Shown here one piece after another: positions 43,986 through 51,986 of a DNA stretch of 64,000 nt. Source of the DNA: DATCLS01 sp036563805 (GTDB taxonomy: Bacteria > Actinomycetota > Acidimicrobiia > Acidimicrobiales > VFJN01); contig DATCLS010000094.1 of assembly GCA_036563805.1 (NCBI GenBank), forward strand, positions 117,970 to 181,969, written 5' to 3'. Position 1 is the stretch's first letter. Each line of letters opens with the position of its first letter. Below the pieces are notes generated by a model that saw only the letters and a program-made list of their open reading frames with translations, was not told the DNA's origin and searched no databases. The position numbers were made by a program, and so were the translations under genes.

Positions 43986-44362
43986 TCGTCGCCGGACGCC
44001 GGGCCGCCCGCCGCGCGGCGGAACGGCCGACGGTCGGACGGGGGCCGTACCGCACCACCGGGACGCCGGACCCGCGGTCTGGCCGTGCTGGGAGCCGGAC
44101 GCGTCGGCGTGCCGCCGCCCCACCCGCATCCCCGGTCGACCCGCTGGTGGCCGGCTGGACGGCCGACACCTCCCGCCGACCGCCGGCCGGCACGACCGGC
44201 GCCCCCGACCGGCGCCCGACACGACCAGCCGGACCGCCGAAGGCCGCCCGGATGCCCGCCCGACCGGCCCCGCCGAGTGCCGGACGGCCTGCCGCTGGAC
44301 GGCCGACACCTCCCGCCCGGCGGAGCGGAGGCGGCGGAGACGGCGTCGCTGCGCCGTGGCGT
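43986..44362. other. non-coding gap with a short direct repeat
   Basis: 377 bases between convergent genes. I see no convincing coding region. A 24-base direct repeat beginning GCTGGACGGCCGACACCTCC starts near 44154 and near 44293; several further GC-rich inverted segments are present. It may be the decayed end of a gene or a terminator region. Confidence 0.4.
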
Positions 44363-44755
44363 CTACACCGTGGCGTTGAAGGCCGGGGTGTAGTGGCACC
44401 GCCACTCGACCACCTGGCCGGCGTCGTCGACCCGCATCGAGTCGGCGCCCGGCTTGTCGGTGCCGTCGGGCAGGTGGCACGTGTAGACGAGCACGACGCT
44501 CTCGGTGCCGGCGTAGGTGGCGTCGAGCGTGTAGCGGATGCCCGGGGCCCGCTCCAGCGCCCCGGCGATGTAGGCGCGCAGGGCCTCCCGGCCCTCGATC
44601 GTGGTCTTCGCCCGGTCGCCCGTGGCCCGGGCGACAAACGGCGAGCTGAACACGACGTCCTCGGCGAACGGCGCCATGATCGTCTCGAGGTCGTAGCCGT
44701 TCCACCCCTCGTCCCAGTGCCGGGCCAGCTCGCCCGCCAACGCCTCGTCGATCAT
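44363..44755 (-). CDS. SnoaL/NTF2-like small protein
   Basis: NTF2-like alpha+beta barrel of 130 aa. It has HWDEGWNGYDLETIMAPFAE, then VVFSSPF, and a strand pair ending WRCHYTPAF. Such proteins act as isomerases, hydratases or cyclases on polyketide and steroid-like rings, or as unspecified binding proteins. The ATG at 44755 was preferred over the ATG at 44785 because GGAGGGG lies just before it. The operator copy 8 region lies 19 bases upstream. A second NTF2-like gene is at 55259. Confidence 0.82.
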   Translation of the reverse strand: MIDEALAGELARHWDEGWNGYDLETIMAPFAEDVVFSSPFVARATGDRAKTTIEGREALRAYIAGALERAPGIRYTLDATYAGTESVVLVYTCHLPDGTDKPGADSMRVDDAGQVVEWRCHYTPAFNATV

Positions 44756-44764
44756 GCACCCCTC

Positions 44765-44793
44765 CTGAACTAAGTGATCGCTCACATGTTAAT
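44765..44793 (+). promoter_or_regulatory. promoter with operator copy 8 (exact GTGA-N4-TCAC) in the spacer
   Basis: CTGAAC (44765-44770) and GTTAAT (44788-44793) are separated by 17 bases that hold the exact dyad GTGA-TCGC-TCAC (44774-44785). It faces the VOC gene; the divergent SnoaL-like gene starts at 44755, so both may be controlled. Confidence 0.7.
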
Positions 44794-44801
44794 CTGCGGC
44801 G

Positions 44802-45971
44802 ATCAGGACGTCGCGCGGGATCGAGCACATCTCCATGACGGTGGCCGACCTGGAGGAGGCCACGGCCTTCTTCACGGGCGTGCTCGGCTGCCGGACGCTC
44901 TACACGATGGGCCCGTTCGCCGGGGCCAAGGGCCCGTTCATGCGGATGTACGCCAACGCCGACGTCCGCTCGGTCGTGCACCACGTGCGCGTGCTGCGCA
45001 GCCCGTTCCTCAACGTCGAGCTGTTCCAGGCGAGCTCGCCCCGCCAGCGCCCGCTGTGGCCGGACCTCTACGACGTCGGCGGCTGGTCGCTGACCGGGGT
45101 GGTCGACGACCTGGGCGCCGCCGTCGCCCGGCTCGAGGCCGAGGACGTGTACGTGCTCGAGGAGGGATCCGACAGCTGCCACGCCATGACCCCGTGGGGC
45201 CTGCACCTCGAGCTGGTGCCGGCGGCCGGCCGGGCCGCCGAGCCCACCACGAGCACCGGCCCCGGCGAACCCACCGAGCCCACCACGAGCACCGGCCCCG
45301 GCGAACCCACCGAGCCGAGCACGACAGCCGGGGCCGGCCCCGCCCCCTGGGACCCGACCGCCCCCGGCCCCGGCGTCGAGCCGTTCCCGCCGGACGCCGG
45401 CGCCCTGCCCGGGTTCCGGGGGTTCGAGCGCCTGACGGTCACGGTCGCCGACCTCGACGAGGCCGCCGGGCTGCTGACCGGCGTCCTCGGCTTCGAGGCC
45501 GTGGGCGCCGCCCCCGCCCCGGCCGACCGGAGCGGGCCCGACCTGCGGGCCCACGCCAACGTCGACGCCCGGGCCCGGCCGGCGCGGGCCTGCGTCCTGC
45601 GCTCCCCCTACCTCAACGTCGAGCTGGTGGAGTGCCCGCCGTACCCGGGCCAGAACCGGCTGTGGCCGGCGATGTTCGACGTCGGCGGCTGGCACCTGGC
45701 GCTGTACGTCGACGACGTCGACGCCGCGGTGGCCGACCTGGCGGCGACGGACGTCCACCTGCTGGGCGGCAAGAAGCCCGCCTACCGGTACGAGGCCGGG
45801 CGGGACGCCTGCACCGTCCACGCCCTGGCGCCGTTCGGCCTGCTGTTCGAGCTGGTGACGTACCCCCACGGCCGCGACCGCGCCGGGGAGCACGCCGGGC
45901 CCGCCTGGTGCCCGCCCGCGCCCGACCGACGCGCCGCCAGCCCTTCCACCCCGACAGCCGTTAGAGAGTGA
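44802..45971 (+). CDS. two-domain VOC (glyoxalase/dioxygenase) protein, apparent non-canonical start
   Basis: Two vicinal-oxygen-chelate domains: residues about 8-145 and 205-350, joined by a Thr/Pro/Gly linker. Domain 2 begins FERLTVTVADLDEAAGLLTG and domain 1 correspondingly IEHISMTVADLEEATAFFTG. The IEHIS strand, which carries a likely metal-ligand His, lies upstream of the first ATG (44835). Between that ATG and the in-frame TAA at 44790 there is no ATG, GTG or TTG, only ATC codons (44802, 44820, 44829). ATC 44802 falls where the predicted transcript begins. The stop TGA (45969-45971) lies inside the next operator. Reaction unknown. Confidence 0.82.
   Translation: MRTSRGIEHISMTVADLEEATAFFTGVLGCRTLYTMGPFAGAKGPFMRMYANADVRSVVHHVRVLRSPFLNVELFQASSPRQRPLWPDLYDVGGWSLTGVVDDLGAAVARLEAEDVYVLEEGSDSCHAMTPWGLHLELVPAAGRAAEPTTSTGPGEPTEPTTSTGPGEPTEPSTTAGAGPAPWDPTAPGPGVEPFPPDAGALPGFRGFERLTVTVADLDEAAGLLTGVLGFEAVGAAPAPADRSGPDLRAHANVDARARPARACVLRSPYLNVELVECPPYPGQNRLWPAMFDVGGWHLALYVDDVDAAVADLAATDVHLLGGKKPAYRYEAGRDACTVHALAPFGLLFELVTYPHGRDRAGEHAGPAWCPPAPDRRAASPSTPTAVRE
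45240..45311 (+). repeat. 36-base tandem repeat encoding the VOC inter-domain linker
   Basis: Two perfect 36-base units (45240-45275 and 45276-45311) encode EPTTSTGPGEPT twice, followed by a partial third copy. In-frame expansion only changes linker length. Confidence 0.9.
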
Positions 45972-45987
45972 TCGCTCACCTGTTAAC
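45968..45987 (+). promoter_or_regulatory. operator copy 9 (exact) upstream of P450 unit
   Basis: GTGA-TCGC-TCAC at 45968-45979, followed after two bases by GTTAAC (45982-45987) as -10, identical geometry to copy 8. The stop codon of the upstream VOC gene is inside the dyad. Confidence 0.7.
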
Positions 45988-46015
45988 CTGACCGGACGAG
46001 CCGAGGAGGGGAACG

Positions 46016-47263
46016 ATGGAGGCATCGTCAGAGGCGGCACCGATCACCGATGAGTGGTGCGCCCGTCACTTCGACCACATCTCCCCGGAGCTGGCCCAGC
46101 ACCTGCACGAGACGCTGGCCAAGATGCGGGCGGACCACCCCGTGACCTGGAGCGAGGAGTACGGCGGCTTCTGGGTCGTCACCCGCTACGAGGACGTGCT
46201 CCGGGTGGCGCAGGACTGGCGTACGTTCAGCTCCGCCCACGGCGTGTCGGTGCCCGACACGAACATGGTCGTCAAGGCCATCCCCGAGCACGTCGACCCG
46301 CCGCTCCACCGCACCTACCGGCGGCTGATCAACGCCTACTTCACGCCCACGGTGGTCGCCGGCTACGAGCCGGCCACCCGCGACCTCGTGACCCGGCTGA
46401 TCGACGACTTCATCGAGGCGGGTGAGTGCGACTTCATGGCCGCCTTCGCCCGGCCGTTCCCGGGCCTGGCGTTCTTCGAGATGGCCCTGAACGCCCCGTC
46501 CGACGAGGTCGAGCGGCTGGCCGAGCTGTCGACCACCGCGGTGAACGCGGCCAACCCCAACGCCCGCGAGGCGTGGCAGCAGATGTACGCCTGGATCACC
46601 GAGTTCGTCGCCCAGCGGCGCGAGCAACCGCCCCAGGGCGACGTCGTCGACGCCGTGCTCCACGCCGACATCGACGGCCGGCCGATCACCGAGGACGAGA
46701 TCATCGGGATCATCCAGCTGCTCATCCTGGGCGGCCTGGACACGACGGCCGGCGCCCTCGGGCAGTGGATCATCCGCTTCGCCCGCGAGCCCGAGATCCC
46801 GGCGCTGCTGCGCGACCGGCCCGAGCTCATCCCCGACGCGGTCGAGGAGCTGCTGCGCCTGGAACCGCCGTTCATCGCCATCGCCCGCACGTGCATGGCC
46901 GACACCGAGATCGGCGGCCAGAGGATCCGCAAGGGCGACAAGGTCCTCATCTACTGGGCGTCGGCCAACCGTGACGAGGACGAGTTCACCTGCCCCCACG
47001 AGTTCGACCTCGGGCGCGAGCGCAACCGCCACCTGGCGTTCGGGGCCGGGCCCCACCGCTGCGCCGGCTCCAACCTGGCCCGCATGAACCTGCGGATCGC
47101 CCTGCAGGAGATCACCCGCCGGATCACCGACATCCAGCTGGCCGAGGGCGCCGAGCCCATCCCCTTCCACTCCGTGCTCAACCGGGCTCCGCTCACGCTG
47201 CCGATCACGTTCACGCCCGGCCCCCGGGTCCTGGCCGGCACCGGGTCCGGGGCCCGCACCTGA
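46016..47263 (+). CDS. cytochrome P450
   Basis: Soluble bacterial P450 of 415 aa. The I-helix reads LGGLDTTAGALGQW with the acid-alcohol pair, the K-helix ExxR is in VEELLRLEP, and the heme loop FGAGPHRCAG has Cys349 as the iron ligand. HVDPPLHRTYRRLINAYFTP is the usual C-helix region. It hydroxylates an unactivated carbon using O2 and two electrons; a matching CxxHxxC ferredoxin is in the same operator group (14953). GAGGAGGGG precedes the ATG. It is followed after 16 bases by an amidohydrolase, so both act on one compound. Confidence 0.96.
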   Translation: MEASSEAAPITDEWCARHFDHISPELAQHLHETLAKMRADHPVTWSEEYGGFWVVTRYEDVLRVAQDWRTFSSAHGVSVPDTNMVVKAIPEHVDPPLHRTYRRLINAYFTPTVVAGYEPATRDLVTRLIDDFIEAGECDFMAAFARPFPGLAFFEMALNAPSDEVERLAELSTTAVNAANPNAREAWQQMYAWITEFVAQRREQPPQGDVVDAVLHADIDGRPITEDEIIGIIQLLILGGLDTTAGALGQWIIRFAREPEIPALLRDRPELIPDAVEELLRLEPPFIAIARTCMADTEIGGQRIRKGDKVLIYWASANRDEDEFTCPHEFDLGRERNRHLAFGAGPHRCAGSNLARMNLRIALQEITRRITDIQLAEGAEPIPFHSVLNRAPLTLPITFTPGPRVLAGTGSGART

Positions 47264-47279
47264 CACCCTGGAGGCCGCC

Positions 47280-48560
47280 ATGCCTGCGCCCACCGACCGT
47301 GTCCTGCTCGCCAACGCCCGGGTCGTCACCTGCTCGGGTGACCCGACCGAGCGCCCGTTCGACGGCGACGTGCTCATCGAGGGCGAGCGCATCGCCGGGG
47401 TGTTCCGCGGGCGGGCGCCGGTCGACGCCGCCGGGGTGCGGCGGGTCGACCTGGGCGGCGCCACCGTGCTGCCGGGCCTGTGCGACGCCCACACGCACAT
47501 CAGCTGGCCGCTCGACTTCGTGTTCAACCACCCCGAGATCGCGGCGATGCCCGAGGACGAGCACGCCCTCGAGGTGGCCGGCGTCGTCCGCACCTACCTG
47601 CGGTGGGGCTACACGCTGCTGATCGGCGCCGGCGCGCTCAAGCCGCGGGTCGACGTGCTCGTCCAGCGGGCCATCGACAAGGGCCTGATCGACGGGCCGC
47701 GCCTGGTGCCGTCGGGGGCGATGCTCACCCAGCGGGGCGCCATCGGCGCCGGCTCGTGCGTGGAGGTGGGCGACGCCGAGGAGATGCGCCGGCTCGTCGC
47801 CGAGCAGTGCGAGCTGGGCGTCAAGTCGGTGAAGCTGATGGTGTCGGGCGACGGCATCGTGCCCGACCACCCGTCGCAGGTGACCTACATGGACGACGCC
47901 ATGGTGGCGGCCGCGGTCCGCGAGGCCGAGTCCCACGGCGCCTTCGTCACCGCCCACGCCCGCAGCACCGAGGGCGTCCGCATGGCGGTCCGCAACGGCG
48001 TCCGCATCGTCCACCACGCCCCGTACCTCGACGACGCCGCCATCGGCGAGCTGACCGCGGCCCGTGACGAGGTGTGGGTGTGCCCCGGCCTCCACTACCT
48101 GCGCCAGATGGTCGACGGCCACGCCGAGCCCTACGGCATCACCCGGGAGAGCGTCGAGCGGGCGCTGTACCCGGAGGAGATCCAGGCCTCGATCGACGGG
48201 CTGAACAAGCTGCACAGCAACGGCGTGCGCATCGTGGCCGGCGGCGACTTCGGCCACCAGTGGACCCAGCACGGCACGTACGCGGCCGAGCTGGCCAGCT
48301 ACGTCGAGGTGCTCGGCTTCTCGCCGCTCGAGGCCCTGCTCACCGCGACCGCCAACGCCGGGCCGATCATCGGCGAGCGGCTGGGCCGCATCGAGGAGGG
48401 CTACCTGGCCGACCTGGTCGTCGTCGACGGCGATCCGACCACCGACATCCGGGTGCTGCTCGACGGCGACCGGGTGGGCCCGGTCGTGAAGGGCGGCGCC
48501 CCGGTGGCGGACCCCGGCTGGACCAGCCTCGAGAGCTGGGCCCGCGACCGGCAGCGCTAG
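47280..48560 (+). CDS. amidohydrolase (imidazolonepropionase/prolidase-like)
   Basis: Amidohydrolase of 426 aa with metal site LCDAHTHISW near residue 68, a Lys region GVKSVKLMVSGDGI, His ligands in VTAHARSTEG and VHHAPYLDD, a late GGDFGHQWTQHG where the catalytic Asp is expected, and the C-terminal GYLADLVVVDGDP. The subgroup includes imidazolonepropionase, Xaa-Pro peptidases and many uncharacterised ring-opening hydrolases. It shares an operon with the P450. CTGGAGG precedes the ATG at 47280. Confidence 0.88.
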   Translation: MPAPTDRVLLANARVVTCSGDPTERPFDGDVLIEGERIAGVFRGRAPVDAAGVRRVDLGGATVLPGLCDAHTHISWPLDFVFNHPEIAAMPEDEHALEVAGVVRTYLRWGYTLLIGAGALKPRVDVLVQRAIDKGLIDGPRLVPSGAMLTQRGAIGAGSCVEVGDAEEMRRLVAEQCELGVKSVKLMVSGDGIVPDHPSQVTYMDDAMVAAAVREAESHGAFVTAHARSTEGVRMAVRNGVRIVHHAPYLDDAAIGELTAARDEVWVCPGLHYLRQMVDGHAEPYGITRESVERALYPEEIQASIDGLNKLHSNGVRIVAGGDFGHQWTQHGTYAAELASYVEVLGFSPLEALLTATANAGPIIGERLGRIEEGYLADLVVVDGDPTTDIRVLLDGDRVGPVVKGGAPVADPGWTSLESWARDRQR

Positions 48561-48614
48561 CGGCGGGCCCGGCCCCGCCGGGACCGGCGCGGCGCGCACC
48601 CGCCGGTCAGCTGG

Positions 48615-49766
48615 TCAGCCGGCGGCACCGACCCGCCGCAGCTCGGCCACCTCGTCGGCCGAGAAGCCCCAGTCGCGCAGCGCGGCGTCGGTGTCGTGCC
48701 CGGGCGGCACGGGCGGCGCCGGCGTCCCGGCCGGGGTGCGGCTGAAGCGGGGCGCGGGCGCCGGCTGCACCACGCCGCCCACCTCGACGAACGTCCCCCG
48801 CTCGCGGTTGTGGGGGTGGTCGGGCGCCTCGCCCGGCTCGAGCACCGGGGCGAAGCAGGCGTCCGTGCCCTCCAGCACGGCGCACCACTCGTCGCGCGTC
48901 TTCTCCTTGATGCGGGCGGCCAGCCGCTCCTTGAGCGCCGGCCAGGCGGCGCGGTCCTCGCGGTCGACGTCGTCTTGCAGGCCGACGAGCTCGGCCAGCA
49001 CGCCGAACGACCGGGCGTCGACCGCCCCCAGCGAGACGTAGCGCCCGTCCGCCGTCTCGTAGACCTCGTAGTGCGGGGCGCCGGTGTCGACGAGGTTGGT
49101 GCCCCGCTCGTCCCGCCACTCGCCGGCCGCCCGCAGGCCGTGGAACATGGCCGCCTGCAGCGCGGCGCCATCCACCATGGCGGCGTCGACGACCTGCCCC
49201 TGACCGGAGCGGGCCGCCTCCAGCAGGGCGGCCAGGATGCCGACGGCCAGCAGCATGCCGCCGCCCCCGAAGTCGCCGACGAGCGTCAGCGGCGGCACCG
49301 GCGGCTCGCCGGCCCGCCCGATCATGGCCAGCGTGCCGCTCAGGGCCACGTAGTTGATGTCGCGGCCGGCCGCCTGGGCCAACGGGCCCTCCTGTCCCCA
49401 GCCGGTCATGCGGCCGTACACCAGCCGCGGGTTGCGGGCGAGGCAGTCGTCCGGCCCGAGCCCCAGCCGCTCGGTCACGCCCGGCCGGAAGCCCTCGATC
49501 AGCGCGTCGGCCCGCTCGACGAGCCGGAGCGCCGCCTCCCGGCCGGCCGGGTTCTTGAGGTCGAGCACGACCGAGCGCCGCCCCCGCCCGAGGACGTCGG
49601 TCGCCACCGGGGCGCCGACCGGGTCGGCGCCGCCCGCCGCCACACCGCCCGCCCGGTCGATGCGCAGCACCTCGGCGCCCAGGTCGGCCAGCACCATGCC
49701 GGCGAACGGCCCGGGGCCGATGCCGGTCAGCTCGACGACCCGGAACCCCCGGAGCGGACCCGCCAT
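48615..49766 (-). CDS. alpha-methylacyl-CoA racemase-like CaiB protein with His-to-Arg active-site change
   Basis: Class III CoA-transferase-fold protein of 383 aa most like alpha-methylacyl-CoA racemase (MCR/AMACR). It matches VYGRMTGWGQEGPLAQAAGR and INYVALSG. In M. tuberculosis MCR, His126 and Asp156 are the two catalytic acid/bases. The aligned positions here are Arg135 (codon CGC at 49362-49364) and Asp165 in LVGDFGGGGM, with the same 30-residue spacing. The His is therefore replaced, and two-base racemisation is doubtful. Possible roles: CoA transfer, or one-sided epimerisation. Follows the LLM gene at 49783 by 16 bases. Confidence 0.9.
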   Translation of the reverse strand: MAGPLRGFRVVELTGIGPGPFAGMVLADLGAEVLRIDRAGGVAAGGADPVGAPVATDVLGRGRRSVVLDLKNPAGREAALRLVERADALIEGFRPGVTERLGLGPDDCLARNPRLVYGRMTGWGQEGPLAQAAGRDINYVALSGTLAMIGRAGEPPVPPLTLVGDFGGGGMLLAVGILAALLEAARSGQGQVVDAAMVDGAALQAAMFHGLRAAGEWRDERGTNLVDTGAPHYEVYETADGRYVSLGAVDARSFGVLAELVGLQDDVDREDRAAWPALKERLAARIKEKTRDEWCAVLEGTDACFAPVLEPGEAPDHPHNRERGTFVEVGGVVQPAPAPRFSRTPAGTPAPPVPPGHDTDAALRDWGFSADEVAELRRVGAAG

Positions 49767-49782
49767 CGACCGACCGTCCCGG

Positions 49783-50907
49783 TTAGTCGAGGCTGAGGGC
49801 GCCGGCCGGCTGGGCGTCGTAGGTGACGCCGATGTCGCCGCCCACGTCGTAGCGCTTGAGCTCGGGGAGCACCTCGGCCGCGAACAGCTCGAAGTTGGCC
49901 CGGGTCTCGTCCGGTGGCATGGCCCCGAACGACAGCGGGACGACGAGGCCGCCGGCGTCGGTGCGCTTGACGTAGTCGAGCAGCTTCTCGGTCACCTGGT
50001 CGGGCGTGCCCCAGACCTGGAGGTCGGCGAGGAAGCCGGCGAAGTTGTCGAGCCCGTGCTTGGCGATGTTCTTGGCCAGCGCCGCGTAGTACTCGTAGCC
50101 CTCGATCTCGGCGAAGCCGATGTTGTCGAACTGGTAGTGCTCGACGGTCGAGCGCGCCCACCGCTGCAGGTACGTCTCGCGCACCCGCTGGGCCTCGGCC
50201 TTGGTCTTGCTGACGCCGGCCACGATCACGAGGATCGGCTTGGGCGCCTCGCGCCCGTTGAGCTCGCGGAACCGTCTGCGGTACTCGGCCAGCTCGGCCT
50301 CGGCCGTCTCCCACGGCTTCTGGGCGATGACCATGATGCCGACGCCCAGCTGGGCCATGAGCTCCATCGACTGGGGCGAGACCGCCGAGGCGAACGTCCG
50401 CCCCTTGAAGGACTTGAACGGCTCGGGCCGGATGGGCGTGCGGGGCTGCTTGTACAGGTCGCCGTCCCACTCGATATAGCCCGTCTCCAGCGCGTTGAGG
50501 ATGGCCGGCGTGTACTCGGTGAAGCGGCGGCGGGACTCGCCCATGTCGACGCGGAAGCCGTCGAACTCGATCCGCCCGAGCCCCCGGCCGATGCCCAGGA
50601 TGGCCCGGCCGTTGGACAGGTGGTCGAGCACCGAGAAGCCCTCGGCGACCCGGACGGGATCGTGCCACGGCAGGACCGTCACCATCGTGCCGAGCCTGAT
50701 CCGCTCCGTCTGACCTGCGACCCACGACAGGAACATCAGCTGCTGCGAGGTCAGCTGATAGTCCGAGAAGTGGTGCTCGGAGGTCCACACCGAATCGAAG
50801 CCGACCTCCTCGGCGCGGGCTGAGAGCTCGAGGTCGCGCTTGTACGCCTCGTAGTCACTGAGCTGCCGATCGAGGTTGGCGAACTGGGGACCGAATCCTA
50901 TGTGCAC
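49783..50907 (-). CDS. LLM-class flavin/F420-dependent monooxygenase-like protein
   Basis: Luciferase-like protein of 374 aa. The N-terminus GFGPQFANLDRQL, then GFDSVWTSEHHFSDYQLTSQ and RIRLGTMVTVLPWHDPVRVA with LDHLSNGRAILGIGRGLGRI are typical of the bacterial luciferase alpha-like group (EHHF motif). FMN/F420-dependent oxygenation is expected. GTG start at 50907, with no ribosome-binding site; a TAGAAA -10-like box lies eight bases upstream, so it may be leaderless. A weak dyad GTGC-ACGC-TTAC (50902-50913) overlaps the start codon, and the exact operator copy 10 is upstream. Confidence 0.9.
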   Translation of the reverse strand: MHIGFGPQFANLDRQLSDYEAYKRDLELSARAEEVGFDSVWTSEHHFSDYQLTSQQLMFLSWVAGQTERIRLGTMVTVLPWHDPVRVAEGFSVLDHLSNGRAILGIGRGLGRIEFDGFRVDMGESRRRFTEYTPAILNALETGYIEWDGDLYKQPRTPIRPEPFKSFKGRTFASAVSPQSMELMAQLGVGIMVIAQKPWETAEAELAEYRRRFRELNGREAPKPILVIVAGVSKTKAEAQRVRETYLQRWARSTVEHYQFDNIGFAEIEGYEYYAALAKNIAKHGLDNFAGFLADLQVWGTPDQVTEKLLDYVKRTDAGGLVVPLSFGAMPPDETRANFELFAAEVLPELKRYDVGGDIGVTYDAQPAGALSLD

Positions 50908-50942
50908 GCTTACTTTCTACCAGGTTCTCACGCCGCGAGCGA

Positions 50943-50954
50943 GTGAACGCTCAC
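50943..50954 (-). promoter_or_regulatory. operator copy 10 (exact) upstream of LLM/AMACR-like unit
   Basis: GTGA-ACGC-TCAC, in the 59-base space between the LLM gene (starts 50907) and the end of the SDR gene (50967). A second degenerate dyad lies at the LLM start codon. Confidence 0.65.
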
Positions 50955-50966
50955 ATAAGTTTTGCG

Positions 50967-51899
50967 TCATCCGTCACGATCGCCGAGCAGCATCTCGCCG
51001 ATCCGGTGGCCGTAGTCGAACCGGTACTCCTGGAGGCGCGGGGCGGCCTCCCGGAGCTCCTCGACGGTCCACCGGCCCTGCTTCTCGATGCGGTCGACGA
51101 CCACGAACGGCTGGAACAGGCTGACCTCGCCGCCCTGGACGAAGAAGACCCGCCCGTGGATCGGGCAGTCCTCGGTGGCCAAGTAGGCGACAAAGGGCGA
51201 CACGTTGGCCGGGTCGGTCGGGCTCCACTCGTCCTTCGGGGCCTCCGCCTGGCCCTCCCGCCCGGGGATCGTGCCGATGAGGCGGGTCGCGGCCGACGGG
51301 GCGATGGCGTTGACCCGCACGCCGTACCGGCGCAGCTCGAGGTCGGCGATGATCGAGAACGTGGCGATGGCGGTCTTGACCGAGCCGTAGTTGGTCTGGC
51401 CGACGTTGCCGAACAGGCCGGACGTCGAGCTGGTGTTGATCACCGCCCGCTTGCCGGTCTCGCCCGCCTTGTGCTTGTCGCGCCAGTAGGCGGCGGCCCA
51501 CCGGGTCGGGGCGAAGTGGCCGCGGAGGTGGACCTTGACGACCGCATCCCACTCCTCCGCGCTCATGTTGGCCAGCATGCGGTCGCGCAGGATCCCGGCG
51601 TTGTTCACGAGCACGTGGAGGTCGCCGTACGTCTCGACCGCCTGCTCGACCAGGCGGCGGGCGCCCTCGAAGTCGGACACGTCGTCGTAGTTGGCGACCG
51701 CCTCGCCCCCGGCCGCCGTGATCTCGTCGACGACCTGCTGGGCCGGGGTGGTGTCGGAACCCGTGCCGTCGAGGTTGCCGCCCAGGTCGTTGACCACGAC
51801 CTTGGCGCCTTCGGCCGCGAACAACAGGGCGTGCTCGCGGCCGATGCCGCGCCCGGCCCCGGTGATGATGGCGACGCGGTCCTTCAGCTGGTTGGGCAT
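50967..51899 (-). CDS. SDR, peroxisomal multifunctional enzyme type 2-like (HSD17B4-like)
   Basis: SDR of 310 aa with TGAGRGIGREHALLFAAEGA, VVVNDLGG, NNAGILRDRMLANMSAEEWD and catalytic Tyr/Lys in TNYGSVKTAIATF. These features, with the longer C-terminal extension, match the 3-hydroxyacyl-CoA dehydrogenase unit of MFE-2/HSD17B4. It probably oxidises a branched 3-hydroxyacyl-CoA. GGAGG precedes the ATG at 51899. It follows the alcohol dehydrogenase by 87 bases in the same direction; no operator is seen in that gap, so it is probably cotranscribed. Confidence 0.9.
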   Translation of the reverse strand: MPNQLKDRVAIITGAGRGIGREHALLFAAEGAKVVVNDLGGNLDGTGSDTTPAQQVVDEITAAGGEAVANYDDVSDFEGARRLVEQAVETYGDLHVLVNNAGILRDRMLANMSAEEWDAVVKVHLRGHFAPTRWAAAYWRDKHKAGETGKRAVINTSSTSGLFGNVGQTNYGSVKTAIATFSIIADLELRRYGVRVNAIAPSAATRLIGTIPGREGQAEAPKDEWSPTDPANVSPFVAYLATEDCPIHGRVFFVQGGEVSLFQPFVVVDRIEKQGRWTVEELREAAPRLQEYRFDYGHRIGEMLLGDRDG

Positions 51900-51986
51900 G
51901 GGCCCTCCGTTGTCCGGGCGGCCGGGGGGCCGCCGGCCTCACACGATCACTCTCAGGGGCTGGCCGTCACGGTCGGGCGCTCACGG

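Noticed and set aside
45240..45330. Tandem 36-base repeats as a CRISPR-like or mobile feature
   Set aside because: They are in frame, have no spacers, and encode a Thr/Pro/Gly linker between two VOC domains.
51930..51970. CGATCACTCTC upstream of the HSD17B4-like SDR as an operator copy
   Set aside because: Only one arm is recognisable; the gene is probably cotranscribed with the alcohol dehydrogenase.
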